Origin: Owenia fusiformis
Lineage: Eukaryota; Annelida; Polychaeta; Sabellida; Oweniidae
Direction: 5' to 3'
Assembly: GCA_903813345.2 (NCBI GenBank)
Contig: CAIIXF020000004.1
Span: 23,437,985 to 23,501,984, forward strand
Length of the DNA: 64,000 nt
Shown: piece by piece, positions 22,601 through 33,310 of the stretch
How positions within the stretch are numbered: position 1 is the stretch's first letter
How the letters are laid out: the number at the start of each line of letters is the position of its first letter
The notes under the pieces: generated by a model
What the model saw: the letters and a program-made list of their open reading frames with translations, nothing else
What the model was told of the DNA's origin: nothing
The model's database searches: none
Position numbers and translations under genes: made by a program

Positions 22601-25600
22601 TGAATTTGTTTTTTCGTGCACAAAATATATACCAAATGTTGCTTATATGGGAAGATATATACTAATAACATTCAAGCCCGTAGCCAGGGGGGTTCGAGCA
22701 AACCCCCCCTGGCCGAAAAATCTTTCAAAATCATGCAGTTTTTCACCATTCTGAGCACTTTTTAAGTGATTTTGGCCATTTTTGGACCAAAATTGTCACA
22801 AGTGAACCCCCTGGAATTTTTCAAAAAGTGTACATTCAAGCCCATAACCAGGGGGCAAATCCTGGCTACTGGCCTGACATCCCTACTAAATAACCCAGAT
22901 GCGAGTAGAAATAATCTTGATTTACGTCATTAAAAATTCAAAATTCAGTCAAAGTAATATCATATTTGAAATCTACATGTAAAATTACATCTAGAAATGT
23001 GGTTTTAAAAAGTGTTTATCAACTTTGAAAAATTAATTTTCTTTGAAAATGTGACTTCTAGCTCGGGGAGATTCCCCATAGACCCCATGCTATAAAATCA
23101 CAAAAAGTGAAATATCTTTTCTTTTAGTGGACAGATAATATTTTGCTTTACTGGACATATTTTCATTAGTATAAGTATCAGGCACATAAGGGTTATATGA
23201 AAATTGAGCCACTTAAATTGATAATATTCAAGTTTAAGGGAACTTTCTTATATACCTGCCATGTTAATTGACCCGAATCAGCCACCTGGTGGTGAAACTG
23301 GTAACTACCTACTCGCATTTGGGTAATTGGCTGATTTTGAAGTGGCAGAGATAAAACATATTTTATAATATATGAATGTTAATCACAACTAGAAAAACAG
23401 CAACTCCACGGAGTAGCAAATCCCACCTAACAAAACATGTTTTGATAAAAAAAATTGAGCCAAATTCATCCACTGGTATTTGAATTATCAAAGATTATGT
23501 CTTTATGAAACATGGTTGCCATTTTGAAATTCAGCTGTCATCTTTAGATTACTTCTTTAGCAGAGAATGTCCGTCCAATTGAATCTGGGTTATCAAAGAT
23601 TACTTTTTTAATGAAAAATGGCAGCCATTTTGAAATTCAGCTATCACCTTTGAAATTTCTTCTGAAGCAGATCTCCTTTTTCCCTAAACATCAGCATATA
23701 AAATTGGAACCGAATCCATCCACTAGTATTTGAGTTATCATTAATTATGTTTTTTTACGAAAAATGGTAGCCATTTTGAAATTCAGTGGCCATCTCGAAA
23801 ATTTATTTTTGAGCAGAACTTCTTTGTCTCTAGGCATCAGCATATAGAATTTGAACCAAATCCGTCAACTGGTATTTGAGTTATCAAAGGTTACGTTCTT
23901 TCTTGGTGGCCATTTTCAAATTTAGCTACCACCTTGAAAATCCCTTCTCGAGCAGAGCTCCTATGTCCCTTGGCATCAGCATCTAAAATTTAAACCAAAT
24001 CCATTCAATGGTATTTGGGTAATCAAAGATAACGTTTTTTACGAAAAATGGCCGCCATTTTGAAATTTAGCTGCAATCTTGAAAATCCTTTCTGGAGCAG
24101 AGCTCCTATGTCCCTAGGCATCAGCATCTAAGATTTGAACCAAATCCATTCAATGGTCTTTGTGTTATCAAAGATAACGGTTTTTTACGAAAAATGGCCA
24201 CCATTTTGAAATTTGGTGGCCATCTTGAAAATGTCTTCTTGAGCAAGGCTCCTTTGTACCAAGGCAACAGCATATAAAATTTAAACCAAATCCATCCACT
24301 AGTATTTGAGTTATTAAAGATTATATTTTTTCCGAAAAATGGCTGCCATTTTGAATTAAGCAGCCATATTGAAAATTCCTTCTCGAGCAGAGGTCCTACA
24401 CCCATAAGGCATAAGCCTATAAAATTTGAATGAAATCCGTCAACCGGTATTTGAGTTATTGCCCGGACACACGAACGGAAGAACGGACGGACGGCTTTTC
24501 TATATCCCCCTCGAACTTCGTTCAGTGGGATAATAAAGAAATGCAAGCTGAAGGCAGCAAAGATTAGAAACTAAGAGGTTAAAGAAAGAAAAAATAATTT
24601 TATAAAATATAATCGCGATATTATGATATTTTTATGGTAATAATTATAGGATATCCTATGATTTTGAGGAATATCATATTTATCTACGAGGTGATATTGA
24701 TATCTGCACGAGAGAGCAAAGCGAACGAGTGCATATATCAATATCACCGAGTAGATTAAAATGATATTCTGAAAAAAAAATCATAGGATGTTCGTATTAT
24801 CCTACACTTAAAAGAAGTGTACTAAATGTATAATATCATTGCAAAATGAATTTCATGCCAAATAGAGTCAATTTGGCGGGAAATCAACAAGCGGAGTATA
24901 TCGTCACAATATCCTCTGCATATTGGGTTTTCCCGAGTATATCGTCACGATATCCTCCGCCTGGAGTATATCATCACGATATCCTCCGGTTATTCATTTT
25001 GCCAATAGATATCAAATTTATTTTTTAATGTTATTATACATTTAGTACACTAAGTGTAGGATAAGTGCAGATATCCTCTTCCTCAATTGACCAAATTTGA
25101 ACATTTTACATCTAAGATCATCAACAAATCGATTTAGATGGGTATTAAAAGGAAATGTTGGCATAGATTCTTGAAAATATTGCTTCTAACATTTTACACT
25201 GACTCAATTTAGAGGAGGAAGAATTTGTGAAAAATAAAGTAGCAACCGGACCATTTTCAGAACTTCTCATTATGGAGTATGTTGTTAAGATGTTTAGCTT
25301 TCCAAAAATATCAAGAAACCCCATAGGGTTGGTAGATCCTTTTTTCCTTTAATATTTAGGACTTTTTAGTAAATCCCTACTCGTCTAATTCTTTGCTACC
25401 CCTTTAAAAGTAATTACCTGTGATCCTTGAATCCTCTCACTGGTGTAAAAAGCTGAAATAAAAAAAGTTTACTATGCATTGATATTATATACAAGACTAC
25501 AACCTCATTCAATTACGCAACATTGCTTACATTGATTTAATTTGTAAATAAATAGTAAATATGTTTTTAAATTATACTTTAAATTAAACATGATGAAATA

Positions 25601-28600
25601 AAACAGATTTAAAAAAAATCATATACGATGCAATCCCATACCTGGTGAACTGTCATCCAAATGAAGTGTAAAAAAGTTCTTGATATTCGGTATTGGTTCA
25701 CCCGTTATCTTCTGTACATGTCCTAGGTCGAGGTTTCTGGCAGCTATGCCTCGTACGTGACGGAGTCTACGCTGAAAAAGAAATACAAGCATGTATTTAG
25801 AACTTAGTCAAAACAGTTGCATAGTGAATCTTTCATGAATCATATACAGTAGTGAAGAAATGTTGAACACCTCTGTAACTACTTTATGTAAACACTTTTT
25901 GGTCCAATTTTTAAAGAGCCACAGGGTTCCAACTCAAAATTTGAACACCTGTAAATGCTGAAATGTGAATATTAATGGCCATGAACATGTATATAAACAC
26001 TTATCTCAGTGGTGTTCAGTTACAGATAGGTTTCACTGTATACTATAGCATGTACACTGCATGTATCCTTAGAAGTAAATGAGAAAACATTGCTATGGAA
26101 CATCTTGCCAATCATCAAAGATTATTTGATTAGATTATTCAGCTAGAAAACAGCAACTCCGCGGAGTAGCAAATCACACTGAACAAAAGATATCAAATCA
26201 CTTGTCATTTTGTACATTACACGATAAACATTATTAACCAAGAAGTTGTAGAGTAGTATTTTCTCATTTTACCCTATTCAATATGACGTGACCCCATATA
26301 TTGAATTCTTACTAAGCAGTGCATGTCTTATGACCAGAAAGCATTTGCACATAAAAGTTGCACCAAATTTGATAACTGGTATTTGTGTCATAAATCGTTA
26401 TTTTCCAGAAAAACTAATGCCTGGGTCACATATTATGCTCCGATCCATCGGCCGGCGCCCGGCCGATTGAGTGTTTTGTTCAATATTGTATTCAATTTTG
26501 AACAAAATACTCAATCAGCCGGGCGCCGCAGTGAAAATCAGAGCCTATGTGACCTTAAGGCATAAAACTTGTGAAAATAAATCAAAGTTTTAAATCAAGG
26601 TTTATCGGCAGAGCAAAGAAATTTTGTTTTTGATCGAGAGAGATTCCATTACTTTCCAAGATGGCGGTTGGATTTAAAAGGGGATTTCTTCATTCTGGCG
26701 ATAAACCCAGACAATTTTGGATTCAATTACACGAAAAGAATGCTAAAATACCAAGGAATCTATTGAAGTAGGTATCTAAAGAGTAATGGACGTAAATAAT
26801 TCTCCCAAGTTGTAACCAGAACAACGGCAACGCCAAAGCGTAGCGAATCCCATCGAACAGCCATGGATGGCATTTTTACAAACAAAGTATATAGCAAAAA
26901 TGGCAGGCATTTTTCAAAATGGCCGCCTTCTACCAAATGTGTCATTAGACCATTTGCCATACTTATAGAATTCAAATACCAAATATGAACAAAATCGCTC
27001 AACTACTTTTCGAGTTATAGTAAAATACGTTAAAATGGCAGCCATTTTTCAAAATGGCCACCTTCTACCAAAAGTGTCATTAGACAGTGTGTCATGCTTA
27101 CAGTATTCACATACCAAATATGAACAAAATCGCTTCACTACTTTTTTAATTATTATAAAAAACATTAAAATGTCAGCCATTTTTCAAAATTTTTTTCAAA
27201 ATGGCCACCTTCTACTAAAAGTGTCATAGGATAGTGTGTCATGCTTTTAGTATTCACATACCAAATATGAACAAAATCGCTCCACTACTTTTCGAGTTAT
27301 AGTAAGATACGTTAAAATGGTGGCCATTTTGAAAAATGGCTGCCTTCTACCAAAAGTGTCATTAGACAATGTGCCATCCTTATAGTATTCACATACCAAA
27401 TATGAACAAAATCCCTTCACTACTTTTCGAGTTATAGTAAAATAGGTTAAAATGGCGGCCATTTTTCAAAATGGCGGCCATTTTTTAAAATGGCCACTTT
27501 CTACCAAAAGTGTCTTTAGACAGTGTGCAATTTTTATAGTATTCACATACCAAATATGAACAAAATTGCTCCACTACTTTTGCGAGTTTCAGCAAAAATC
27601 GTAAAATAACGAGTAAAGGCCGCCATTTTTCAAGATGGCTGCCATGTGCTTCTTTATTATCTACATTTCTAGCTTTATTAATGTCCTATATAATTTTTTT
27701 ACATCTAAAACATATTGCTATTACAGTTTTACATATTGCACCTAAATTACTGTAAATTCGGCACTAAAATGGCCGCCATTTTGAAATGAGTGGCCATTTT
27801 GAAAATTGGCTTTCGAGCAGAACTTCTACCCCCATAGGGTATATGTGTACAAATATGAACAAAATCGGGCCAACGGTATATGAGTTATTGCCCGGACGGA
27901 CGAACGTACGTACGGACATCATTTGTTGTTGCTGCATTGATTTCTTCATTCATTTTCTTCTTTCTTTGTCTTGATTTGATTGCGATGTTACTTATCTTTC
28001 TTCAGGGTCCACAGACTTGAGACTGCGCATAGGTGGGTTAAACGTTTTGATCCGGCCGGAAAACTCTCCCCTTCCCCTTACTGTTGGTCTTATGCTGATT
28101 TGTCATCTTAGTTTACCCTCTTTGCGGAGAAGATACTGTTTCATATTCATTTGTTAATGTTCTCTTCTCTCATTAATTTTCCAGTCCTTCATGATGATAT
28201 TCTCCTGCATATTGTATTTAGTACATATCCATTTATTTCTTGTTATAGCTTTCTTAGTATACGAATTTAGTATGTTGCTCCTGTAGCCTTGACATTGTAG
28301 TTTATTTCCCAGGCTGGTAACTCTGTTTGTTGCATCTTCCAGTTGACTGCAGATTCTTGAAATCCTTATTATTTGTGATATAAATATTCCATAAGATTGG
28401 TTTCTAGGAATATTTCCAGATAGATCAGTACAGACGGACGGAGGCGTTCCCTATATCCCTCCGAACTACGTTCGATGGGATAATCATACAGGCAAAAGAT
28501 TGGGCTCACTCCAGGACTATAGTCCTGGCACGGGATAACTGGGAGCCACTCATCCTTCAAGTTCTTGACTTGAAATATAAAATAAAAATATTAGGCTTAG

Positions 28601-30971
28601 GCTAAAGAACACTTATTCTAGTGAGAAGTTCATATGGTTAAAATAACGAAATAATGAAATGTTACCATGTGTCTACGTAGCAGTGTGTTCTCTGTCATCC
28701 ATCCTGCTAGGTTACATTGTGGAACTCAGCCAAACACGACACTGAAGGCATTATTCTGAGGTTGTAAAATCTAAATCTAAAAAATTTCCCATTTGCAGCC
28801 CCTTGGAGATTTCCGGAATTGAACAAAGTAGCGAACGTTGCGATCTTTCAACTTTACTTCGTTGTTTTTCACCACTTTATGTGTAATATTTTCATTTAGG
28901 AGGCAGTCTTATTTGAATGCATCATTTCAGGTCTTTATGAATCAATAGATCAATAAGCAGACTAAAAATTAATACAATTAGCAGTTTCTTTCGTTGCGTA
29001 CTGGGCCTGTTAGGCACGAAATACAATTTAGCAGTTTCGTTGCGTAGTTGGTTCTTCTATAATCAGTAGCAAATGCTCGCAAAACATTTTCCAAAATATT
29101 TACTACCGTTTTCCTTGAAGACATGGTTTGGGTGACACGTCATTAAGTCACGTGATCAGACACATGTCACGTGATCAGACACGTGTCACGTGATCAGTCA
29201 TGTGAGCTTGCAAAATGGACGATCTAAATTTCCCAAAATTCTGCTAAGATCAATATCAATATGTTTTTGCCTTCATTGTCGTGTTTTAACTGCGTTCCAC
29301 AATGTAACCTAGCAGGATGGATGACAGAGAACACACTGCTACGTAGACACATGGTAACATTTCATTATTTCGTTATTTTAACCATATGAACTTCTCACTA
29401 GAATAAGTGTTTTATCTTTAGCCTAAAGTTTAGGCTAATCTAGACTACAGTTCGGGACATAAATAAATGACAGGTGGATTTGCTGAAGTGAGAATTTCCC
29501 ATGTTAAAAATAAGAGAATTTTCAAGAGGCCATACATCAGTGGATTAGTCATATAAATCCGACCATCGTATGCTTTATTTGTTATTATTTTTTGATAATT
29601 TGGATATTTATTTTTTGTTATTTTCTTGCATACTATGGTCGTACACACTTCCCAGTTGTAAATTGAGGGAAATGCTTTCCTGGCCTGTTTAGGCAACCAA
29701 AATCACACAAATTATGTATTAGAATATGCTCTTCATCGATAATGTATTTAATCCTACCTTACACACGTCAAACGCTTGATAATTGAAGAAGTATAAGAAT
29801 TTTTCTGGAAACAATTTTTTTCCCCATGTGTAGATGCATTCTGGGTAATGATTGTGTAAAAGTAAAACTCTAGGTGAAGCGAAAAACGAAATTACAATAA
29901 ATAACAGCAGCCATATTGAGATCGAGATTTCAACTCGAAAGTTTATCATCGTCTTATGACAATTGAATCGCCTTCTCAGACACCAAGGAGGGTGAAGAAA
30001 CCGAAAACAGATATGTTGGAAATAAATAATTACGATTTCGTTTTGGTTGCATGGTTTCACATTTAGACTGTATTCAGTGACCTTGAGTGACCTTGAGAAC
30101 CATATTGGAAATTGGTTCAAACATATACGAAAATGATTACATTTCTTCAATTATCAAGTATTTCCTGTGTTTAAGGTAAGAGTTAATACATTCTAGTTGA
30201 AGCATTGGATCCATTATCTTATCTGTGTAAGTTTTGTTGAGCATAGAGGGCAGAAAAGCATTTACCGCAATATACTGGGCTTAATATCCTCGACGCAAAT
30301 GTTGAAAACAAAAATAAAAAACAAATATCCAAATCGTCAAAAAGAAACGTGAAACAACAACATTAAGTCGAGTTCACTTGACTACAGTGGATGAGATTAT
30401 ACAAAATGCAGGCCTGTCAACTGTCCCGCAATTTGCGTATTTGTCACGCATTTGCTGAAGAATTTGAAGTCACGCCAGTTTTTTTTGCGTGACAGAAAAT
30501 GTCACGCAAAATACGCATTTTACCCCCCCCCATCCCCCCCCCCCGTTGACGACATCGCGAGCGTAGCAAGCGCGAAAAATATGAGGTGTTCAAAGTTTGG
30601 CAAAGGTGCTCAAACTTTGGCCAAAGGTGTTTAAAAGTTGGCCAAAGGTGTTCAAAATTTGGACAAAGGTGTTCAGATTTGGACTTAGGTGTCCAACATT
30701 TTGAAGTCACTCATATTAGGTGGTTCCAGCCCTGAAAATGTGAAATATACAAATTTTAAGGGATATGTATCTAGACAATATTGGAAATTATGGACTTTCA
30801 GACGACCAAAATTAGGAAATGGTGATCGAAAATCGACCTGTCATTTATTTTTGTCCCCAACTCAACTGTATAAAAGTTTTTTAGTTCCACAACCGGATGC
30901 CTAAATCTAGGCTAACTTACTTGTTGCGTCACAAGATTAACATGTCTGACTCTTGTGGCACCACCAGACAT
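16603..30971 (-). CDS. UVRAG: UVRAG, UV radiation resistance-associated protein (C-terminus missing)
   Basis: UVRAG is a subunit of the class III PI3-kinase complex II with Beclin 1, VPS34 and VPS15, acting at endosomes and in autophagosome maturation. Twelve exons join in frame: 30921-30971, 25642-25771, 25418-25452, 22466-22529, 21678-21778, 20955-21041, 20542-20627, 19428-19533, 18970-19181, 17976-18124, 17364-17529 and 16603-16773 (452 codons). Start is the ATG of [10 protein letters not shown]. Recognisable family blocks are [13 protein letters not shown], the C2-domain strand [21 protein letters not shown], a coiled coil at about 185-305, [21 protein letters not shown] and [16 protein letters not shown]...[11 protein letters not shown] of the BARA-like region. 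Vertebrate UVRAG continues ~230 disordered residues; here exon 12 ends at phase 2 before the gap. Several introns carry amplified exon edges (separate entries). Confidence 0.95.
16811..17065. repeat. ~36-bp minisatellite in UVRAG intron 11
   Basis: About seven imperfect units of the form AAAATCCTAGATGTGGGT followed by a T-rich spacer, with the word TGGGT recurring every 33-38 bases. Confidence 0.75.
17583..17870 (-). pseudogene. Tandem partial copies of UVRAG exon 11 with its acceptor
   Basis: The reverse complement of 17590-17715 repeats the acceptor (CTTTAG/GT) and about 110 bp of exon 11 almost exactly, reading [17 protein letters not shown] and on to RVSR, then running into a stop instead of reaching a donor. 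Two to three shorter fragments (CCCTGTGTTCTATGGCAT) continue to 17870. The copy has an intact acceptor but no donor, so it can act only as a decoy or a truncating exon. Confidence 0.85.
18540..18969. repeat. Minisatellite made of UVRAG exon 9 end plus donor site
   Basis: On the minus strand exon 9 ends ATTTTGATACAAG followed by donor GTGAGA. The same block recurs about every 34 bases through the start of the intron (at about 18697, 18730, 18767, 18801, 18834, 18868, 18901 and 18929), several copies preserving TTGATACAAG/GTGAGA or GTGGGA. The plus strand therefore reads as a run of 'CACCTTGTATCAAAACACAC' units. These are tandem decoy 5' splice sites. Confidence 0.9.
19381..19430. repeat. Duplicated donor of UVRAG exon 8
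   Basis: Exon 8 ends GAAAAG/GTATGCTTATAATG, and 24 bases further on CAG/GTATGCTTATAATG occurs again: a direct 24-bp duplication that supplies a second consensus donor. Using it would add 24 nt (8 codons) if the frame stays open. Confidence 0.8.
19848..20336. mobile_element. 489-bp TIR element with TTAA flanks, carrying a tRNA-like block
   Basis: Left end AGCTGGACTACGCTCCGAAA and its complement at the right end (TTTCGGAGCGTAGTCCAGCT) are flanked by TTAA at 19844-19847 and 20337-20340. It sits in UVRAG intron 7. The interior includes the tRNA-like segment described separately and no transposase. Family membership is not recognised. Confidence 0.8.
19989..20054 (-). tRNA. tRNA-like sequence (pseudo-tRNA or SINE-type head)
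   Basis: The minus strand has a good polymerase III A box (TGGTGTAGCGG) and B box (GGTTCGAATCC) at normal spacing, a T-arm that pairs over four bases, a possible GAG anticodon in CTGAGCA, and a T-run just after. The acceptor stem does not pair (AATACGT against ATAGTCT), so a functional tRNA is unlikely. It lies inside a TIR element. Confidence 0.45.
21771..21893. repeat. Duplicated acceptor of UVRAG exon 5
   Basis: The block spanning the exon 5 acceptor and first exon bases (plus strand TATCAAATCTTCGTCAAGTT, then AAGAAATCTAAGTAATATTT) at 21771-21813 is repeated at 21852-21893 with one or two changes. The copy keeps an AAAG/ATTTG border. It is followed by the 21.9-22.25 kb minisatellite. Confidence 0.8.
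21900..22250. repeat. ~21-bp minisatellite, UVRAG intron 4
   Basis: TTTACTCAATGAGGTATTAT and TTTACTCAATAAGAAATAAT alternate about fifteen times. A 93-codon minus-strand frame ([13 protein letters not shown]) is only its translation. Confidence 0.85.
22670..22865. repeat. Interspersed repeat with GCCCGTAGCCAGGGGGG ends
   Basis: CATTCAAGCCCGTAGCCAGG at 22670 and CATTCAAGCCCATAACCAGG at 22832 bracket a segment with GGTTCGAGCAAACCCCCCCT. Repeats starting 'GCCCGTAGCCAGG' are common in invertebrate genomes; the class is not certain. Confidence 0.5.
23393..24535. mobile_element. Satellite element with seven ~145-bp units (full-length-looking copy)
   Basis: The left end is CTAGAAAAACAGCAACTCCA with an ACTCCACGGAGT hairpin; the right end is CGAACTTCGTTCAGTGGGAT followed by AATAA. 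Between them the word GCCATTTTGAAAT or equivalent recurs at 23518, 23624, 23770, 23909, 24054, 24200 and 24345 (mostly 139-146 apart). Each unit has ACCAAATCC, TTATCAAAGAT, ACGAAAAATGGC and CATCAGCATATA. It matches the inverse-oriented copies at 11.5 and 59 kb and lies in UVRAG intron 3. Confidence 0.8.
24640..25066. mobile_element. Two foldback elements: GATATC family and TCCTACACTT-ended element
   Basis: 24640-24790 is a hairpin around GCACGAGAGAGCAAAGCGAA related to 9601-9973. From about 24797 to 25066 a second element has ends ATCCTACACTTAAAAGAAGT and its approximate complement at ACACTAAGTGTAGGAT, and inside three tandem copies of the palindrome GGAGTATATCGTCACGATAT followed by CCTCC. 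A related end occurs near 60080. Confidence 0.7.
26405..26572. mobile_element. ~165-bp GC-rich palindrome
   Basis: ATGCCTGGGTCACATA and TATGTGACCTTAAGGCAT are opposed at the ends, and CGGCGCCCGGCCGATTGAGT faces ACTCAATCAGCCGGGCGCCG. The centre is TTGTTCAATATTG. It stands out in base composition from its AT-rich surroundings. A solo GCAACTCCGCGGAGTAGC terminus of the 145-bp-unit family lies just upstream (26145-26190). Confidence 0.7.
26800..27660. repeat. Tandem 133-156-bp units with AAAATGGCGGCCATTTTT
   Basis: CCAAATATGAACAAAATCGC recurs near 26979, 27113, 27261, 27394 and 27550. Each unit has ACTACTTTTCGAGTTATAGT, AAAATGGCGGCCATTTTT-like cores and TCTACCAAAAGTGTCATTAG. Ends resembling the 2.0-2.4 kb copy and a TTGCCCGGACGGACGAACG run (27885-27910) suggest one element from about 26800 to 27910. 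It is in UVRAG intron 1. Confidence 0.75.
27910..28593. other. Intronic DNA with a displaced element end
   Basis: CAGACGGACGGAGGCG and ATCCCTCCGAACTACGTTCG at 28425-28480 is the missing terminus of the preceding satellite element, so 27910-28420 is probably a secondary insertion. CCAGGACTATAGTCCTGG at about 28510 is a short perfect palindrome shared with the element at 51.8 kb. No exon is supported. Confidence 0.45.
28594..29427. mobile_element. 834-bp element with ~150-bp inverted repeats and four CACGTG boxes
   Basis: Left arm (28594-28755, with AACACTTATTCTAGTGAGAA and GGTTACATTGTGGAAC) and right arm (29265-29427) are over 90% complementary by eye. The interior has CACGTG at 29149-29154, 29168-29173, 29180-29185 and 29187-29192 within GTCACGTGATCAGACAC repeats. 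It lies in UVRAG intron 1, about 1.8 kb downstream of the start codon. Confidence 0.8.
29440..30920. other. UVRAG intron 1, proximal part
   Basis: Mostly unique AT-rich DNA. At 30430-30720 there is a low-complexity block: GTCACGCA repeats, two C-runs near 30525-30543 and four to five units of CAAAGTTTGGCCAAAGGTGT. The translated frames there show no family signature. Confidence 0.45.
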
Positions 30972-31941
30972 CCTCAATATCTATATCTTATCGCTAAAAC
31001 TGTACTCTGTGAGCATTTATCAGCATTTTTCTGCTGAATTTGTGAAAAATATTTTTCGCCCACCATCCGCCATCTTGAATAAATTCTCGAATAACATCAT
31101 GTGACCTAATTTTGAAGACAGTAATTCGTCTATAAACCAGGGTGATATTTGGTCTTTTTAAGACCAGGTAGTTCAGCCACTACATGAATACTTCAAAGGA
31201 ATCTGTTTTTATCATAAACAGTAGACAGTTTGTAAAGAGGAACAAGAAAGACTAGCGAGACTTTGCGAGAGTTCGATTTTCACATGACTTCCGGGTTTGT
31301 GTGTTTTTGAAATATATTTTGACATTTTGTCAATTTGCAGAACTTTGAAGGTAAGAATATTGAAAACTGTTGTACCAAATGATGAATAAGTCAAATATGA
31401 TTTATTAAAATCATAAAAGGAAAGTGACATTCTTTCTTGCCTTCTCATATTTTTTTTTCATTTTTATTTCATTTTTTTATAAGCATGTAAGAGACAATGT
31501 CTTATTGTCAACAAATAAGGAGAGAACCACCTATTATAAGGAGAAATACATTTATTGTAATTTTCAGGGTTTCAGCCAGTCAACATCAGGAACTTGTACT
31601 GCCTGATATTGTGACGACACATGAGCACGCTCAATGTCACTCATCCAAGGAGTGTACAGTGTAACAAGCCAGATACTAGATCTGAAAGGGAGTGTGCTAA
31701 ATTCAATGCCCCATGTGATAATCAAACCCATGCCGCTGAAGAGAGTGGTATCTGGCTCGTTGCACTACAGCTTCCTTAATGAGTGTGCCCACAGGTCGTT
31801 ACATTAGTTACAGTAGCTCTCCAGACGAGCATGCCTTCAGGATCCATTTTCCTACCTGGAGGAATGGAGGCCATTTATTCTTTAATGTAGTCATATGTTC
31901 AGAAATTTCTGAACAAACTCCAAAATTGCTGTACTTGTAGA
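30972..31941. promoter_or_regulatory. Shared 5' region of divergent UVRAG and LAMTOR4
   Basis: The two start codons face away from each other with 970 bp between them. A CCGCCATCTTG word, matching the YY1 core in reverse, lies at about 31069-31079, close to where a UVRAG transcription start would be. No TATA box is obvious. LAMTOR4 ATG follows directly on TTGCTGTACTTGTAG, a plausible acceptor, so its 5' UTR is probably spliced from an upstream exon in this region. Confidence 0.5.
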
Positions 31942-33310
31942 ATGACGCAGGGCATTGAGAAGATTCCTGATTCTTTGGGCTACCTGGTCTTGAACGATGA
32001 CGGAGCTGTGATCAGTGTAAGTTCACCTTAAGTCACGATGTCATATGAAAGGACCTCCTCATGTCATATCTTCTTTCTAATTTTATTCATTAAAGCTTGA
32101 AATATGAAGTAAACAACAGGAATGGAAACGCATGTTTCCATGGTAACCCTGTTCCTAGTGGTTCTCTGATAAATGAAATACATGTATGTCACACTATTTT
32201 AATTTATACCAGTCACAATTAATTTTGACATCAAGATCAATCATGTAACTGTTGGACATCAAATTGATTTTTTGATATATATGAAATGATCTATTTTCAA
32301 AGGTTAAGGTTGTACCGTATAAGGTGGTTCTATGCATTCAATACGTCAAGATTATCTCAGGGTTTCGTTCAGTAGGTCAAGGTCATCTGAAAACACTTCA
32401 TACGATGGGTCAAGGTCATAAGAAAGGTGAAACATCATTGTCATGATTTGTTAAACCTATAATGAAAGACTGGAAATTTTTGCATTTAGACAGTCAAGTT
32501 CATTTTACAATAGTAAAACACAGATCGATTACCATGCCATCTTTATTTTAAAATTATTCCTATCGGCTTTTGCCTATGGTAAAATCTATATGAATGTACA
32601 TGTAACTAAAAAAGTTAATTTTATGATGAATTTCAGTCAGGTGGTGATCTAGATAATGCTGAGAAGTTAGCAGATACGATTATGAACCTGGTGCAGACAG
32701 CCGGTAAAATTCCAACTGGTGAGAAACCCAACACAGCTTTCAAAAGACTCTCAGGTACTGACTTAAATACTTTGTTGAAGTTTGGCAGGTCTTATTGGTT
32801 CAATAAAATGGAGATAACTACCTTATCAGAAAATATGGGGTGACCGTGTCAAATGCTTTATGTTTTGAGGGATCTTATACCTCATCTCCATAGAAACTCA
32901 CTCCCCAATCAGTCTTATTTATGTCATCACCACAAGTGGGGACATATTGTTGTAGTCTCTAACTTTTTTATTGATGGTGTTCGGCAGTTGATGTTTGGCG
33001 GTTAGTGGTTGGTGTCTGTAACAAATGGCAGGTGGTGACATTTTGCATGTCAATACCTTGTTTGATTTAAACTCTTATAAACTGCCACAATCCCAATTTC
33101 TGGTATTATATATTTTGATCAAAATCAAAAATCAAGTTAACTTCAAATCATTTTGAAAGAATAAATATAACGCAAATGGGCTAATTAACATAATTTATTT
33201 TTGATGTTTCAGTATTATGGGAGGAGTTTATGTACATCATCACAGTATCCAACCACAGAGTCTACATTAGTAAAAGACAGAACATTTCACAAGAGCCTGC
33301 GATTGCATAG
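31942..33310 (+). CDS. LAMTOR4: LAMTOR4, Ragulator complex subunit
   Basis: LAMTOR4 is a small roadblock-fold subunit of Ragulator, the lysosomal-membrane scaffold that recruits Rag GTPases and mTORC1. Three coding exons, 31942-32016, 32637-32754 and 33213-33310, join at phases 0 and 1 to 96 residues (human about 99). The sequence starts MTQGIEKIPDSLGYLVLNDD, close to the vertebrate TQGLERIPDQLGYLVL block, continues DGAVISSGGDLDNAE, FKRLSVLWEE and YIITVSNHRVYISKRQ, and ends with a short EPAIA tail. Donors are GTAAGT and GTACTG, acceptors TTTCAG. The next ATG is far inside, so the start is secure. AATAAA words at about 33845 and 33893 are possible polyadenylation signals. Confidence 0.96.
32925..33060. 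repeat. Short interspersed 'GGTGACATATTG' repeat in LAMTOR4 intron 2
   Basis: CATCACCACAAGTGGGGACA to AATGGCAGGTGGTGACATTT, about 135 bp. The same family is at 4470-5030 (split), 21470-21560, 38390-38525 and 43770-43870. The ends are GTGGTGAC in opposite orientations, as in a small inverted-repeat element. Confidence 0.6.

Noticed and set aside
24121-24546. 141-codon minus-strand frame
   Set aside because: It lies entirely in 145-bp satellite units of an interspersed element and has no domain.
28369-28560. Minus-strand frame [15 protein letters not shown] as an additional UVRAG exon
   Set aside because: UVRAG exon 1 joins exon 2 at phase 0 with conserved sequence on both sides, and this stretch consists of repeat ends and a palindrome.
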